Shown piece after piece: positions 62,851-64,000 of a stretch of DNA of 64,000 nucleotides (position 1 is the first letter of the stretch; each line of letters starts with the position of its first letter). Both the position numbers and the translations under genes were made by a program. Source of the DNA: JAQSWP01 sp040255215 (GTDB lineage: Bacteria > Pseudomonadota > Alphaproteobacteria > Reyranellales > JAQSWP01). Location: assembly GCA_040255215.1 (NCBI GenBank), contig JBDZUM010000004.1, forward strand, positions 1-64,000, given 5' to 3'. Below the pieces are notes generated by a model. That model was given only the letters and a program-made list of their open reading frames with translations. It ran no database searches and was not told where the DNA came from.

Positions 62851-63606
62851 TTAGGCCGCCGCCGTCGCAATGGCCCAGAAATCCGCCGCTTTCAGGCTGG
62901 CGCCGCCCACCAGAGCGCCATCGACGTCGGCCAGCCCCAGCAGGGCGGCGGCGTTGTCCGGCTTGACCGAGCCGCCATAGAGGATGCGGGTTTTGGCCGC
63001 ATCGTCCATCCGCTTCGCCAGCGTCTTGCGGATATGGGCGTGGGCGGCGGCAACGTCGTCGGTCGAAGGGGTGCGGCCGGTGCCGATCGCCCACACAGGC
63101 TCGTAGGCTATTACCGTCGTCGCCGCCTTCGAGGCCTCGGGCACGCTGCCCAGCACCTGCCGCTCCAGCACTTCCAGCGTGCGCCCCGCATCGCGCTCAT
63201 CGAGCGTCTCGCCGATGCAGATGATGGCGGTCAGGCCGGCGCGGGCGACCGCCTGCGCCTTGGCCCGCACGATATCGTCGGTTTCGCCGTGCAGCGTCCG
63301 CCGCTCCGAATGGCCGACGATAACGGCGCCAGCCCCGGCGTCCTTCAGCATCTCGGCGCTGAGATCGCCGGTATAGGCCCCCTTCTCCTCCGCACGGCAG
63401 TCCTGCCCACCCACCATGAGCGCGCTGCCCTTTGCGGCCTCGGCGATGGCGGCGAGGATCGTCGCCGGCGGGCACACCAGCATGTCGAAGCCCGGCGTCC
63501 CCTGCGCCAGCAGCCTCGCCAGTTCCTTCGTCAGCGCCAGCCCGTCGGCGCGCAGCCCGTTCATCTTCCAGTTGCCCGCAATCAGGCTGCGCCGCTGCGA
63601 TGCCAT
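62851..63606 (-). CDS. tpiA: Triosephosphate isomerase
   Basis: A TIM barrel of 251 residues with N-terminal GNWKMNG, catalytic His in VIVGHSERR, Glu in AYEPVWAIGTG and phosphate loop GGSVKPDN. It interconverts DHAP and GAP. It is divergent from the ppiD-like gene across a 180-bp GC-rich gap. Confidence 0.98.
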   Translation of the reverse strand: MASQRRSLIAGNWKMNGLRADGLALTKELARLLAQGTPGFDMLVCPPATILAAIAEAAKGSALMVGGQDCRAEEKGAYTGDLSAEMLKDAGAGAVIVGHSERRTLHGETDDIVRAKAQAVARAGLTAIICIGETLDERDAGRTLEVLERQVLGSVPEASKAATTVIAYEPVWAIGTGRTPSTDDVAAAHAHIRKTLAKRMDDAAKTRILYGGSVKPDNAAALLGLADVDGALVGGASLKAADFWAIATAAA

Positions 63607-63786
63607 CCGTCCTCACTCCCGAAATGCCGAATTCCGCTTTTCCCCTAGCATCTTGGGCCCCTCGCCGCCACCCGCGACCGGCCCGAAATCGGGGCCAAAC
63701 GCGGGTTGCCGCCGCCTTCGCGCGGGTGGTACTTAGTGCGGCCCGGAACGCCAGAGTTCCGGAGGCGTCACAGGCGGAGTGGTCCC

Positions 63787-64000
63787 ATGCTGCAGACGAT
63801 GCGCAGTTCATCGAAATCGGTGGTTGCGGTCATCATGTTCGTCATCCTGATCGTGTCGTTCGGCCTGTGGGGCGTCGGCGACATCTTCCGGGACAGCGCG
63901 CGCGATCCCGTGGCGGCAGAGGTCGCCGACATTAAGATCCATGCCCGCGAGGTGCGCGAGGGGTTCAATCTGCAGCTCCAGGCGCTGCAGCAGAGCGGTC
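63787..64000 (+). CDS. PpiD/SurA-like membrane peptidyl-prolyl isomerase (3' truncated)
   Basis: Only the first 71 codons are visible. An N-terminal membrane anchor (about 14-32) ends in FGLWGVGDIFR, a hallmark of PpiD, and the chaperone domain starts after it. Position next to tpiA and secG is the normal alphaproteobacterial place. It would assist outer-membrane protein folding in the periplasm. Confidence 0.85.
   Translation, partial: MLQTMRSSSKSVVAVIMFVILIVSFGLWGVGDIFRDSARDPVAAEVADIKIHAREVREGFNLQLQALQQSG

Overview
The window comes from a GC-rich alphaproteobacterium. The evidence is gene content and order: dusB-ntrB-ntrC-ntrY-ntrX-trkA-hfq-hflX, a fused ispDF, pyruvate dehydrogenase E1-beta with its own lipoyl domain, and a tpiA-secG-pyrG-kdsA-eno-ftsB series. 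This is a Rhodospirillales-like core layout. I would not name a genus from sequence alone.

Positions 1-278 are host DNA: the 3' end of a Gly/Ala-rich protein gene, a strong terminator and the native promoter of a tRNA-Ser gene. Positions 279-14950 are a 14.6-kb integrated phage-like element bounded by a 39-bp direct repeat, the 5' half of tRNA-Ser(UGA). The intact tRNA lies at the right end, next to the tyrosine integrase. A leftward gene chain, many members joined by 4-bp overlaps, encodes an excisionase-like HTH protein, two replication-type proteins, a RepA-like helicase, the small terminase subunit, several small unknown proteins, a LamG-like protein, the large terminase subunit, a 747-residue putative virion or ejection protein, two membrane proteins and a secreted thermonuclease homologue. 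No portal, major capsid, protease or tail-tube gene is recognisable. The element is therefore either a phage satellite that brings its own terminase or a deleted prophage.

Positions 15.1-26.6 kb are chromosome: small secreted proteins, a cytochrome c protein, cell-wall genes (ElyC-like, MltB-like, RlpA, D,D-carboxypeptidase) and the housekeeping run tmk-holB-metG-tatD-MBL hydrolase. From 26.7 to 30.1 kb lie mazG (behind an unusual AT-rich double palindrome), an SDR oxidoreductase and an aldehyde dehydrogenase.

Positions 30-44 kb run leftward: an intradiol ring-cleavage dioxygenase broken by one in-frame TGA, an inositol-monophosphatase-like enzyme, a groES with no groEL beside it, hflX, hfq, a HAD phosphatase, a D-amino-acid transaminase, trkA, and the two nitrogen two-component systems NtrYX and NtrBC with dusB.

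Positions 44.3-56.8 kb hold ispDF and cinA (rightward), then the leftward pyruvate dehydrogenase and lipoate block (ratA-like, lipA, lpd, a cupin, pdhC, pdhB, pdhA), then a rightward TRAP transporter (dctPQM) and ftsB. Positions 56.9-63.6 kb are leftward eno, two accessory genes, kdsA, pyrG, secG and tpiA. The window ends inside a ppiD-like gene.
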